The translations under genes were made by a program, and so were the position numbers. This document shows positions 1 to 10,135 of a DNA stretch of 64,000 nucleotides, one piece after another; within the stretch, counting starts at the first letter, position 1; each line of letters opens with the position of its first letter. The stretch is from Acorus gramineus (lineage: Eukaryota; Streptophyta; Magnoliopsida; Acorales; Acoraceae). The stretch lies in the NCBI GenBank assembly GCA_030737835.1, contig JAUJYN010000012.1, positions 11,766,729 through 11,830,728 on the forward strand, in the 5' to 3' direction. The notes beneath the pieces were generated by a model. The model was not told the DNA's origin. It ran no database searches and worked only from the letters and a program-made list of their open reading frames with translations.

Positions 1-254
1 TTTAAAGAGGGAGGAAAAAAAAAGCATTTCTCATGTGCAATCCTTCCAAGTAAAACCAAAGTGGAAAATTGTGCTCAATTTCAGCTAATTAAACAAATCA
101 AATGAGTGGGTGAAAGTCTTTTGATATAATATTCATTCACAGAGTGCAAAAGTAGCCGACGCTGTTGAACATCTCATCTTGGTCTTGTTTCCATGTGAGA
201 CTACTGTATCAATGAATATACACATTAGTATCATTGAGTTTGACTTGACCACCT

Positions 255-510
255 TTATTTTAAGGGTCTTTTATTTTTTTAGTCCCTATCAATCCCTCGT
301 TTCTTTATATTTCTGTTTAAGTTTTAAAATTTAAAGGATATATTTTTTTTAGTATCTAAGAGAGACTTATCACTAAATTATTTGATTTTCTTTTTAGTCC
401 TTAAAGAATATATCATTTAAATCTGAAGATTTAAAGTGAAATATCAAGAAGTGAGGAATTGATACTAAATCATACAGTTTATAGGGATTTAAAAATAAAA
501 AACTCTTATT
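255..510. repeat. degenerate foldback MITE, copy 1
   Basis: This is a diverged relative of the elements at 7157 and 35727. Its left half reads like 'tttagtccctatcaatccctcg' without its last bases, and the inverse reappears on the right ('gaggaattgatactaaatc'). The arms fold on each other imperfectly. Target duplication is not recognisable. Confidence 0.4.
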
Positions 511-1369
511 TTAATTTATGTTATAATATTGTGTGCAAACATATATGTTTGTTTTTTAAAACAAGCTCTTTTCATGGTAAGAATAAGAGAGTCATGTGAG
601 ATAGACTCATGGAAACTTAAAATGGTTATTACATTGATGGAGATTTTATCATGTTTTTTCAGTATTATTGTGGTGGTAAGTATAGATCAAACAACAATCA
701 AAGGTTATAATCTCTTTTATTGTTAGGAATCATATCCCATGTGATAAACCACATATAGAGAATATTCATTATCAATTTATGATGGATCCGCTGGTGGTAT
801 GCCACGTAGGTGGGCACATTATCACTATATGGTGCATGCAGTACATAATGAAATTTGAGATCCAAACATGCCAAACACACTTTGGTGGTTGAGTGCACAC
901 CAATGTATCAGACAAACAGTTTTTCTTAGACATTTTATTATAAAAGGTATATAAGAGTGCAACATGTAATTATAGAGTAGTACATCATTCCGGATGAAGC
1001 AAGGGCTTAATGAACTACATATACCTAGTAGGAATCATAGTGCACGGGGTTTTATTATAATGTATGAAATAAATAAAAAATATTTTTTAAATAAAAAATA
1101 AATTATGATATCTCAGTATATATTTTATATTGTATAACAATATATACTTAAATGAAATTTTTTTTTTTTTTACATGGACTGCAAATAAAGATGTACAGGG
1201 GGCTGAACTTATCATTTTCCATCTAAAATGGATGAGTGTCTGTTTTCTGGGCTTAAAACAGGCAATGGATGAAAGTCTCAGCCCAATAGGGTCGTGGATA
1301 CTTTTATTAGGCTTTAGCGGGCCTATTAAAGAGAATGGGCCAAAGGCCTAAACTACATTAAGATTTTGA

Positions 1370-1630
1370 GCGTTGATACACGCAGTCAATTTTACGGTCT
1401 ATTTTGCAACCCCCAAACACTATGATAACGTAATATATATTACACTATCATAGTGTATGATGTTTTATCATAGTATATGATCTAATTTTTTTTCATTTTT
1501 TCACCATGAAAAAAAAAACATGTTAATGTATCTCAATATGCACTTCAAATGGTGAGTGTATGATTTAAAAAAAAAAATGGGATGGACTACAATTAGGACT
1601 ACAATGGGGGCTGCACATATCTTTTTCCTA
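1370..1630 (+). repeat. GCGTTGATACAC dispersed repeat, copy A
   Basis: This AT-rich element of about 260 bp starts gcgttgatacacgcagtc. It holds a short palindromic core around 'cactatcatagtgtatga' and ends in a block like 'ggactacaatgggggctgca'. The same order of blocks is found at 6223, 6862 (reversed) and 58133. No coding capacity. Class unknown. Confidence 0.6.
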
Positions 1631-2412
1631 AGATTTCCTCCGTTTTTAACACCAAATGCAGTCTGAAACATTTTTTTATTTTCTAAAAAATATTATACCT
1701 CATCAAATGAGGTATGTATTTGTTTTTTTTTTTAAATAATGTTTATCCTCCACTGTATTGTAAGGACTATATATATCAAAAAAATGAGACATATAGCTAA
1801 TTAAATCATATGAGATAATTAAATGAGGCTTTAAAATGCATTGAATGTAATATATCTAGCGTTCTTTTCTGTTTTTTCATCCTACCAAATGCAGGAATTG
1901 AATTACATGGTGATATGTAACATTTTATAATGGGTATATAGGATCCAGACATGTAATTATAATCAGAAGATAATGAATTAACTAACATTGCTTTCATATA
2001 CGAGTAAATAACATATCACACATATTATAACAAGGAGACTTTGTTTTTTATATTGAATAGACCTCCCTTAGCTGATTTGATAGTCAAACAGGAAAAGTTA
2101 CCTCCACCCATAATTAAAATTTTCAAAAAGCAGGTGTGATTGTAAATATAGAATAGTTTTCAAGGTAGCATCAATTAAGACTATATATAAATTAAAAACT
2201 TTTCTTGACATATGTCCCATCTTAAGCTGGTAGATTTCAGAAATCTCATCACTTTCACTTCTATTTTCGTTCTCGTGTAACCTCTTCCCCACCTCTCTCG
2301 CAAAAAAAAAAAAATCAAACTGTTTAGATATTTAGGGTTTACCAAAATAAAAACAATAATCAAAATCATTAAAAAAATATCTCCTCGGATTTTCGTAAAA
2401 AACATATAAAAC

Positions 2413-2590
2413 AACAAATACGGTTTAAAACCACAAAAAAAATATAATGCATATAATGTTCAGAGATATTTGAAATGTATTTGAATTTCAAGAAAAACAA
2501 CAAATATAGTTTAAAATCATTAAAAATTCAAAAAATATAATGCATATATTGTTTAGATACATTTGAAATGTATCTAAATTTCAAGGAAAA
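2413..2590. repeat. two-copy tandem repeat, about 87 bp
   Basis: Two diverged units begin 'caacaaatacggtttaaaa' and 'caacaaatatagtttaaaa'. Each continues through 'aaaatataatgcatat' and 'tttgaaatgtat'. It sits just left of the 82-bp duplication, so this 500-bp stretch has duplicated locally more than once. Confidence 0.55.
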
Positions 2591-2749
2591 AAAATACTGT
2601 TTTAAACGAATGTAACTGATTTAATTCAGATGATCAAAAAAGTAAATACAGGCGAATAAAAAACAAATTCATATCAAACACCAGATGCGACGAATATAAA
2701 TATGTAATTCAGATAATTAAAAAGAACTGCATAAACATAAATTAATATA

Positions 2750-2913
2750 GGTCAAACCCGAATCGAGAGACATTGATGAAACGAAAATCAAATCGTTTCG
2801 TTCAAAACACAAAACAATAAAATTGTATATAGGTTAAACCTGAATCGAGAGACATTGATGAAACAAAAATCAAATCGTTTCCTTCAAAACATAAAGCAAT
2901 AAAATTGTCCGGG
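2750..2913. repeat. 82-bp tandem duplication
   Basis: Two units with a period of 82 begin at 2750 and 2832. Both contain 'aatcgagagacattgatga' and 'caataaaattgt', with a few substitutions between them. Confidence 0.75.
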
Positions 2914-3038
2914 ACTATATAAGTTGGAAAATGTTACATTCAATCATTTTTATATTTAAAAACACAGACCACATGTTTTTGTCTAATGAAATATCACCTC
3001 ATCAAAAGACACGTTGAGACATAACTTAAGTCTTGTCG

Positions 3039-3416
3039 ACTGAGAATTACAAATATATCTTCTCGATTTGAAATAACTACCAAATTGTCATATTGAAAAA
3101 ATTATCGTTATCATACCTCTTTATAAGATGTTATAGGCTATCATCATTTCCCCAGAAAGGGCCAAACCAAGGGTGTGTGATTGATAATGAATAATGAAAG
3201 GGTTTTTGTATACTGAGAATTACAAATATATCTTCTCGATTTGAAATAACTACCAAATTGTCATATTGAAAAAATTATCGTTATCATACCTCTTTATAAG
3301 ATGTTATAGGCTATCATCATTTCCCCAGAAAGGGCCAAACCAAGGGGGTGTGCGCCCCCCCCCCCCCCCCCCCCCCAAAGCCATGGGTAACAAGTGATTG
3401 ATAATGAATAATCAAA
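3039..3416. repeat. 173-bp tandem duplication with a poly-C insert
   Basis: The block starting 'actgagaattacaaatata' at 3039 is repeated nearly without change from 3212. Both copies run through 'gggccaaaccaaggg' to 'tgattgataatgaataat'. The second copy has about 30 to 40 extra bases that include a run of 22 C (3355-3376). High identity suggests a recent event. Confidence 0.85.
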
Positions 3417-3429
3417 CACCTCTTGATCT

Positions 3430-3735
3430 AAATGTGTGAATTCAAAAAAGAAACGAAAAGGAGAGAGAGAAAAAAAAGTGAGAGAGAGGATGAGACAGGA
3501 AGAGTCGCGCCTCACCACCGCCACCGCTCCCTCCCTTCCCAGATCTCCCTCTCTCCATCCCTCCCCGGCGTCTTCTTACCACCGTTGTTGTCGCCCCCTC
3601 CCACCCTCACCCCCATCTCCCCCCCCCCCCCCCCCCCCTGTTTTTTCACCCACCACCCATTTGGATGGCATGTTTGAAAAGAGGGTGGAAGAAATAGCTC
3701 CTCCCTTTTATATATATATATATATATATATAATC
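3430..3735. repeat. purine tract, pyrimidine tract, 20-C run and (TA)n
   Basis: A GA-rich stretch (3440-3505) is followed by a strongly pyrimidine-rich stretch (3527-3660) with a run of C at 3619-3638, then a TA dinucleotide run (about 3710-3732). Open frames here translate to low-complexity S/P/R protein. I treat them as composition artefacts. Confidence 0.65.
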
Positions 3736-5819
3736 CCCAACTGTGATAGATATTTTTCCATTTTTAAAAATTCTTTCTTTTACCCTTCATATCATGGTCA
3801 TCGTCAACCTCCATTTAATTTTTCTTTTATCTCATAAAGTTATTGTATTATAGATTACTTATTATTGTTATAAAAAAACTTAAAACAATATTTATTATAA
3901 ATAAAAAAAACCCAATGATTTATGGACAGAGAAAAAAAATACTCCATCAATAAATTCTTTTTCCAGTGTTAATACTTTTATCACAGTCATTTTTTTTTCT
4001 CTTTCATTGATCAAATAAACAAAAAAAAAAATTTAAAAAGCCAATCAAATACATCAATTTTCAAAAATGCATACATGGATCAAATACCTCTAGCCCTAAT
4101 TTTAGTCTAACAAATGTCATAAGCAAGAAATGAGCAGATCATAATTAGAACTCTCATGTGTCTGCCAAAAAAAAATATACCCAAGTTTGGTGAAAATCAA
4201 ATATTCAAACATCTCTTCTGCAATTTATAATAATTTAGATAGATCAAGCAACCAAGAGAGAAAGGGAAAGGGGAAAACTATTGAAAACCCTAGGTATGGG
4301 TGGTATTGGAAAGGATTCAAGTTATTTGAAGAACCTCTCCAAACCACCCACACCCAAAGCTTTCAAGAGCTTAAACCCCATTCCAAGTTTCTTCTCAAAC
4401 TGTTGTGTTTTGCCTCTCCTCCGTATGCTCCTCCCCCTTTTTATATACAAATTTAGATGCTATTTTATGAAACAATGAATTTAAAATTCATGTGATGTGT
4501 ACTATGAGCCAACTGTCATATATAGTTGTGCATTCAATGCATCTCCTTAAATGATATAAGACTATCTGTTCTGTTCTCTGAGCTGTACAGGTTGTAACGC
4601 ACATATCACATTTTTTTGTGCTGTGATGCATTATATATGCATAGTACATAAGTTTTTTTATAGTACAAAAATTTAAAACTTAGAGCGCATATGTACAGTG
4701 GTTGCTCAGAAATTTTCATAGATTGAGGTATTAAAAAATATATTTTTAAATTTTTTTTTTTAAATTTACTTTTATCGTATAGTTTTTACTGGGTCCGGTG
4801 ATTTTGAAATGGTTGTATAAATAAGTATCCTGAATGACCCCACTACTTAAAAACTGATTTATTTTTAGAGACTTATACACTCAAGTCCATTTTAGAGCAT
4901 GTTTTGTGGCCTCATATACTAATGATTTGTTTTTTTTTTTTTTAAATTGATAGGATCAATTGACCCCACCTCAACAAAGCTGGCGCTTCAGCTGCATATA
5001 TTTAGTTCGTTTTGCAGCATGTTTTACAACTCCATATACTCTTTGTTCCAACCACACTTCAAATGAGCCTTCAAGATTTAAATTTGATCTTCAAAATTTC
5101 AAGGTTTGGAGGTGCATTTGGAGATCATATCCAAAACACATTTTCACTTTTTAAGTACATAAAAATCTCCTCCAAACACATTAAGAATTCATTTTATGTC
5201 ATTGTTCATTATACACTAATTATTTCAACGTTGTGTATATTTAGATATGCTAATCCATTTTAATAAAAAAATAGTATCGTTCGCAATGTCTCGTCGAGAC
5301 CTTCAAAATAAGACTAATATTAAATTATTTTAAAAGTAATTAATTTTTAATAGATTCCCGTATGTTTGATTATTCAAGAATTATGATATTTTCTTTAATT
5401 ATAAAATTACTAATTTATAATAACTCTGAAACCATTTAATATTAGACTCATTTGAAAGGTCTCAATAAGACATTTTCATTGGTATAATTTTTTTTATAAA
5501 AATAGATTAATATTAATAACATTTATTAATGAATTTTGATATAATTTTAAAAATAATATTAATGATAGGGAGAAAATGAAGGAGGATGGTTGAATAGCAA
5601 CCCCCTCCAAAAAGAACTTCCTTCAAAAATGAAGGTTTTACTCTCTATATTTAAAGACGTGCATTGGATATGCTCTGATGGTGACTATATACTGGTATAT
5701 GGGGTTCCATCATAGTTTAAGAAATAAAAAAAAAATATTTTTTTTAAAAGAAAAAAATACATAGGTATATCTCTGTATATACTTTACTTCATATAACAAC
5801 ATGTGTGTCAATATAAGAG

Positions 5820-5851
<32 letters not shown>

Positions 5852-6222
5852 AAGTGTTGATTACATATGAGGCTATACAAAGAGTTAAACATATCATTTT
5901 TCTTAAAGATATATAAACCCCATTTGATGAAATACCACGCATCTGTCGGTGCAGATCGACAACCATGTTGGTTTTGGGGTGTGTTATTGTGCATTTTCTT
6001 TTTCCATTTTTATCTGTTCTTTTGTCTTTAAGATATTGTTCTATTTTTATTTTAAAATAAAAATCGACTACAATTCTCTTTAAAAAAAAAAAACCCATAC
6101 CAGTGAAAGACCACGGTTCGAGGACGGATGGTTAGCCTTTTTGGTGGTTCTTTAAATTTCTGATGGACAATGAATGGATCTTGGACTGTGGGTCTCCTCT
6201 GCAGTAAGACCGGTAGACTAGA

Positions 6223-6486
6223 GTGTTGATACACGCAGTCTATTTTTATAGTTGTTTTATAACCCATACATATGACAACGTAATGTATATTGTATTATTA
6301 TAGTATATATTGCATTATGTTTTTTTTATTTTTTCATCATGAAAAAAAATACATTGATGTATTTCAGTATTTATTTTATTTCATATAATAGTGTGCGCTT
6401 TAAAGTGTTAGTGTATAATTTTATAAAAAAGAAAAACAGAATGGACTATAATCGGGGTTATAATGGGGTTATGTGTATCTTTTTCC
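6223..6486 (+). repeat. GCGTTGATACAC dispersed repeat, copy B
   Basis: Starts gtgttgatacacgcagtc and follows the same block order as copy A. It ends with 'atggggttatgtgtatcttt', closely matching the end of copy A ('ggctgcacatatctttttcc'). Confidence 0.6.
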
Positions 6487-6861
6487 TGTAGACCATGAGC
6501 CTTCTTTCCTGATGGTGACGGGCCCTTTCGAAGACTTAATGGATCTGGGCCAGGGTTATGGTGGGCCCTTATATAGAAGCAAGGCCGATAGAATCTCTGT
6601 TTTTGTCTATTAAAACTCAGATCACACATGTTTTTATTTGTTTAAATAGTAAATATCATCTAATAGGATATGTACTTTAATAAAAAGTATATATCACTTT
6701 ATTTCGAGTTGAATTAACCTATTTTTTGTAAGTGTAAGAAAAAATTTAACAAAGTATATACATCGTCTAATGATGTATATGCCTCATTGGATTGTTAACT
6801 AAGTATATAAGACTATATTTTGGAATGAGAAAAAAATTAAGTGTAACAGCGCCCGGTTGAA

Positions 6862-7086
6862 AAATAATACATCCAGCCCCAAGTGCAATCCATATCGTTT
6901 TTCTTTTTTAAAAAATCATACACTAATTTATTGAAGTACACGCTGTTATACGAAATAAACTATATACTGAGATGCATAAGTATTTTTTTTTTTGGTTTTG
7001 AAAAAATATTTTTTTTATGTCATACGCTATGATAGTGTATGAGGGGTTGCAGTTGGAGCTGCAAAACGAATTGAGTGTATCAGCGC
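6862..7086 (-). repeat. GCGTTGATACAC dispersed repeat, copy C
   Basis: Same family, inverted. Read on the minus strand it begins at 7086 with gcgctgatacactcaattcg and runs through 'gcaacccctcatacactat' and 'atctcagtatata' to a block resembling 'gcacttggggctgga'. Confidence 0.6.
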
Positions 7087-7156
7087 TTGTATGTCATTTT
7101 GCATTTTTTTTTCATGTTTTTATATATTCTCATCTTTCTAACATTGTTTATTTTTG

Positions 7157-7430
7157 GGATTTTTAGTTTTAAGTCCCTACAAACCATCGTATTTAGTGAT
7201 CGATCCCTCTCTTCTTTGTATTTAGGTTTTAGTACCCCGATTTAAAGGATAATTCATGGATAGGTTCCTCACAGGGACTAAAAAATAAATTAAATAATTT
7301 ATGGATAGGTCTCTTTCAGAGACTAAAAAGGAGCTATCATTTAAATCTGGGGGCTAAAACCTAAATATGAAGAAATGAGGGATCGATCACTAAATATGAT
7401 GGTTCGTGGAGACTTAAAACTAAAAATAAT
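7157..7430. mobile_element. foldback MITE with long inverted repeats, copy 2
   Basis: The left arm 'atttttagttttaagtccct' is mirrored at the right end by 'gacttaaaactaaaaat'. The complementarity extends inward through 'gtgatcgatccctc' against 'gagggatcgatcac', so most of the 270-bp element could fold into one hairpin. It has no coding capacity. A second copy lies at 35727. Superfamily and target duplication were not settled. Confidence 0.7.
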
Positions 7431-7701
7431 TTTTATATTGGAGTAGAAATTGTCTACAATTCTCTCTCTAAAAAAAAAGAGTGTGGAGTGACGAGAAGCG
7501 GACCAACGTAGATTTGTAGTGGTTTGGTCTCACTATGATACTAGTGAAAGATCACATACACCTATATTTGAACATCTATTGATTTTAACAATTGATTGCA
7601 GAGCGGCTCATTCGGATTTTTCAATTCATAGATGTGGATCTAACGCATATCGTTCATAGGCGAAAATTGAGTTATTTGAGTCTTGGAGGTATGCCCGCCA
7701 C

Positions 7702-7758
7702 AATGTTGAGGATGAAGAAGAAGAAGATGCAATGTTGGGGATGAAGAAGAAGATACAC
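7702..7758. repeat. short tandem duplication (GATGAAGAAGAAG)
   Basis: Two units of about 29 bp, 'aatgttgaggatgaagaag' and 'aatgttggggatgaagaag', follow each other directly. No coding frame is supported around them. Confidence 0.6.
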
Positions 7759-7846
7759 CGTGAGGTTAGAGATAATCCAATCGGGAGACTTTTTGGTGGT
7801 TCTTTTTTATTTGTTGATGATTTTTCTTCATCTATTTATCCTTATT

Positions 7847-7883
7847 ATATAGATATAGATATAGATATAGATATAGATAGATA
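7847..7883. repeat. (ATAGAT)n microsatellite
   Basis: Hexanucleotide run of the form atagatatagat, uninterrupted over about six units. Confidence 0.85.
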
Positions 7884-8059
7884 AGTTGCTACAACCACCT
7901 TTGAACCCGAAAAAGTAGTTAATGGAAATTGCGTAAATAACACGTACGGACACTGTTTGATGAAATGGGGTCATGGACCATTCAAAATTAGTTTTTTTTT
8001 TTTTTTTTTTTGGTGGGTAAAAATTAGCTATTTTTATAAAGCATCAGTTTTGAGCTTTC

Positions 8060-8340
8060 TAAACTCGTGTTCTGACATTATGTTTGAATATATTTTTATA
8101 CAATTTAAAACAATAAACACTAACATATAACATTCAAAGTAAACAAAAATCTAAACAATATAACAATGAACTAAAAGAGAGAGCTAATGATTATTTGTGT
8201 CACAAAATAAACGTTCAAAACAATAGACACTACATATTAATCCAAACAACATTCAAAACAATAAAACACTAACATATTAACCTGAACAATGAACATAAAT
8301 CACGCAACAAATCAATTAATTATGCAAATTCAAAAGCTAA
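8060..8340 (-). mobile_element. inverted hAT subterminal fragment
   Basis: The sequence 'aaaacaataaacactaacat' and its neighbours are the reverse complement of the subterminal region at about 9670-9870. They also match the window end (63890-64000) in direct orientation. Short words such as 'acattcaaa' and 'aaacaataa' recur several times, as is usual for transposase-binding subterminal regions. This is probably a second hAT end adjoining the element at 8350. Confidence 0.55.
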
Positions 8341-8756
8341 TAAACTAATAAGGTTTGTCAACGGGTGGGTTTGGTTGGTTATGGGCTTGTTAACGGGTCG
8401 GGTCAAAACCCGGACTTGACCGGACCCGACCCGACCCGTTGAACCCGACTATTTTTTTAATACATGCTCATATATTAATATTAGTAAACTCATAATTTTA
8501 TTTTTATTTATCAAATTATTAGCATAAGTCTTAACTCATTTGTTATCTAGAAGCACATAACCAACCACGACCACCACACCACAAGCCATCCACCAAAAAA
8601 AAATATGAAAAAATAAAGCCCACAAGTTAATAAACCCGGCCCACCAAAGAAAATTTCATGAAAATGTGCCCTAATTTTTTTTACTCCGTCGCGTCTGTGT
8701 CTCTCTCACGGTCTCACTCTCATCGGCCATTCCGCGCGACAGCCATTCCGAGCGTC

Positions 8757-8818
8757 GGCCACTCCGCGCGAGCGACAGCCATCCGTCAGCCACTCCGCGC
8801 GAGCGACAGCCGTCCGTC
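8757..8818. repeat. 31-bp tandem repeat in the hAT leader
   Basis: Two adjoining units share 'gccactccgcgcgagcgaca' and continue 'gccatccgtca' or 'gccgtccgtct'. They lie in the CpG-rich leader of the hAT remnant. Confidence 0.7.
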
Positions 8819-9251
8819 TCTGTCTCTCTCACTCGGCCGCTTCATCTCTTCTCTGTCCGGACCGCGCGAACGACACCGCCCGGACCGCGCCTTCGTCTCC
8901 GACTCTCCGCCCCCACCCGGTATGTCTCAACCAATTTCAGATCAGGGTAATCTTTTTTGTAGACCCCTATCTTTTATTTCTATTTATTTTTTATCACACT
9001 GTGTGTTGTGAATCTTGTGATTGATGGTTTTTGAAGAGATTTTTTATGCTTTCAATTCTATTAGGGTTTTTGTAATTAATCTCTGTATCCAGTCAGCCAG
9101 TTAGGACATCGAATCTGTGTCAGATTGCATTATTTGAATGGATTCTGAATATCTGATGTTTGTGTTTGTTTTTCTTATTTTTTATGACAAATTTTTGGTC
9201 TTTTGATATTATTTGAATGGATTTTGTTGGGCTTGTTGATTTTGTGTTTAG

Positions 9252-9667
9252 GTGTCGAGATATCTGAACCTAGTGCAACAAATGAACATGTTATTGAAGT
9301 TGAGGACAGTGCTGAGTTAGGATCTTCTTCTAATAAAAGAAAGTTAACATCTCAAGTTTGGTTGGAGTTTGATAAAGTTATTAAGGGGAATAGGACAGAA
9401 TATGCAAAATGTAAATATTGCAAGGAATTAACCGGATCAAGTGTTAGTGGCACTTCACATCTTAAAAAACATTTGGGCAGATGTAATGGTCGAACTTATA
9501 GAACCATGGGCTAACAAATGTTACAAGTGGCAACTAATGCAGTTGGGGCATCCGCCAAAATAAAAAATTTCAAGTTTGACCAAGAAAGAAGTCATTTGGA
9601 CTTAGCAAGAATGATTGCGAAGCATAATTATCCATTTAACATGGTTGAACATGAGTTTTTTGAATAG
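9252..9667 (+). pseudogene. hAT transposase N-terminus (BED zinc finger), broken
   Basis: After a good acceptor (tttgtgtttag) the frame encodes an acidic leader and then a BED-type zinc finger: SQVWLEFDKV, the pair CKYC, and the H-x4-C ending in the segment SHLKKHLGRC. BED fingers bind DNA in hAT transposases. An in-frame TAA (9512-9514) interrupts the frame, which then continues with hAT-like sequence (FDQERSHLDLARMI, then HNYPFNMVEHEFFE) to a TAG at 9665. Everything after this point, including the RNase H-like catalytic core and dimerisation domain, is missing. It cannot encode a working transposase. Confidence 0.8.
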
Positions 9668-9971
9668 TTTTTTGAGGTTTTTAACATGGTTTATGTTAGT
9701 GTTTATTGTTTTGAACGTTGTTTAGGTTAATATTGTTTTGAATGTTTGTATAATTAGTTATGTTTATTGTTTAGGTTAATACGTTGTTTATGTTAGTGTT
9801 TATTGTTTTGAATGTTGTTTAGTAATTCATTTACTTCTTTTGAATTGTATAAAAGTTTTTGCAACAATGAACACTCCCATTTTTTTTAACTAGCCATCCG
9901 GGTCGGGTCGGGTCGGGTCAGACGTATTTTTGGATTGTATTTTATTATGCATTATCCGGCATGTGTGGTGC

Positions 9972-9980
9972 TATATAAAT
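9972..9980 (+). promoter_or_regulatory. TATA box candidate for the microprotein gene
   Basis: The sequence tatataaat stands about 155 bp before the ATG at 10136. It is followed by a leader that contains an acceptor-like (T)n-tgtag at about 10110-10115, consistent with a 5' UTR intron. Confidence 0.4.
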
Positions 9981-10135
9981 AGGGGCTAAATTGATGAAGA
10001 AGACAATGCCGTACATTCTATGAATCATTCATTTTAGGAATTGATTCATGCACAATTATTAGAAAAGAAGGGAACAATTTAAATTTTACACTTTATTTAT
10101 TTATTTATTTTGTAGGATTGGAATTCCGTTTGAAG

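Larger units (their letters stand above)
1..8040. other. gene-free repeat-rich intergenic region
   Basis: I see no supportable gene here. Open frames are short, AT-rich and without recognisable domains. The stretch is a mosaic of dispersed and tandem repeats listed separately (copies near 255, 1370, 2750, 3039, 6223, 6862 and 7157). Partial pieces of the GCGTTGATACAC repeat also lie near 1000-1200 and 5680-5830. A repeat at about 6640-6860 recurs near 46280-46490. Confidence 0.6.
8350..9935 (+). mobile_element. internally deleted hAT transposon
   Basis: The left end has the 'ttaacgggtcgggtc' type of terminal repeat and an internal run of ACCCGACCCG. The right end carries 'ccgggtcgggtcgggtcggg' (9898-9917). 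Between them are a GC-rich leader (8690-8930), an intron and a broken BED-finger transposase exon. Coding sequence jumps from the early transposase straight into the AT-rich subterminal zone, so most of the catalytic domain has been lost. Exact ends and a target duplication could not be read, and the right end may be truncated. Confidence 0.65.

Noticed and set aside
3436..3837. 133-residue frame with serine/proline runs
   Set aside because: It is a translation of purine and pyrimidine tracts and a C20 run.
8658..9011. 117-residue GC-rich frame as an independent gene
   Set aside because: It lies in the leader and first intron of the hAT remnant, contains a 31-bp tandem repeat, and has no domain.
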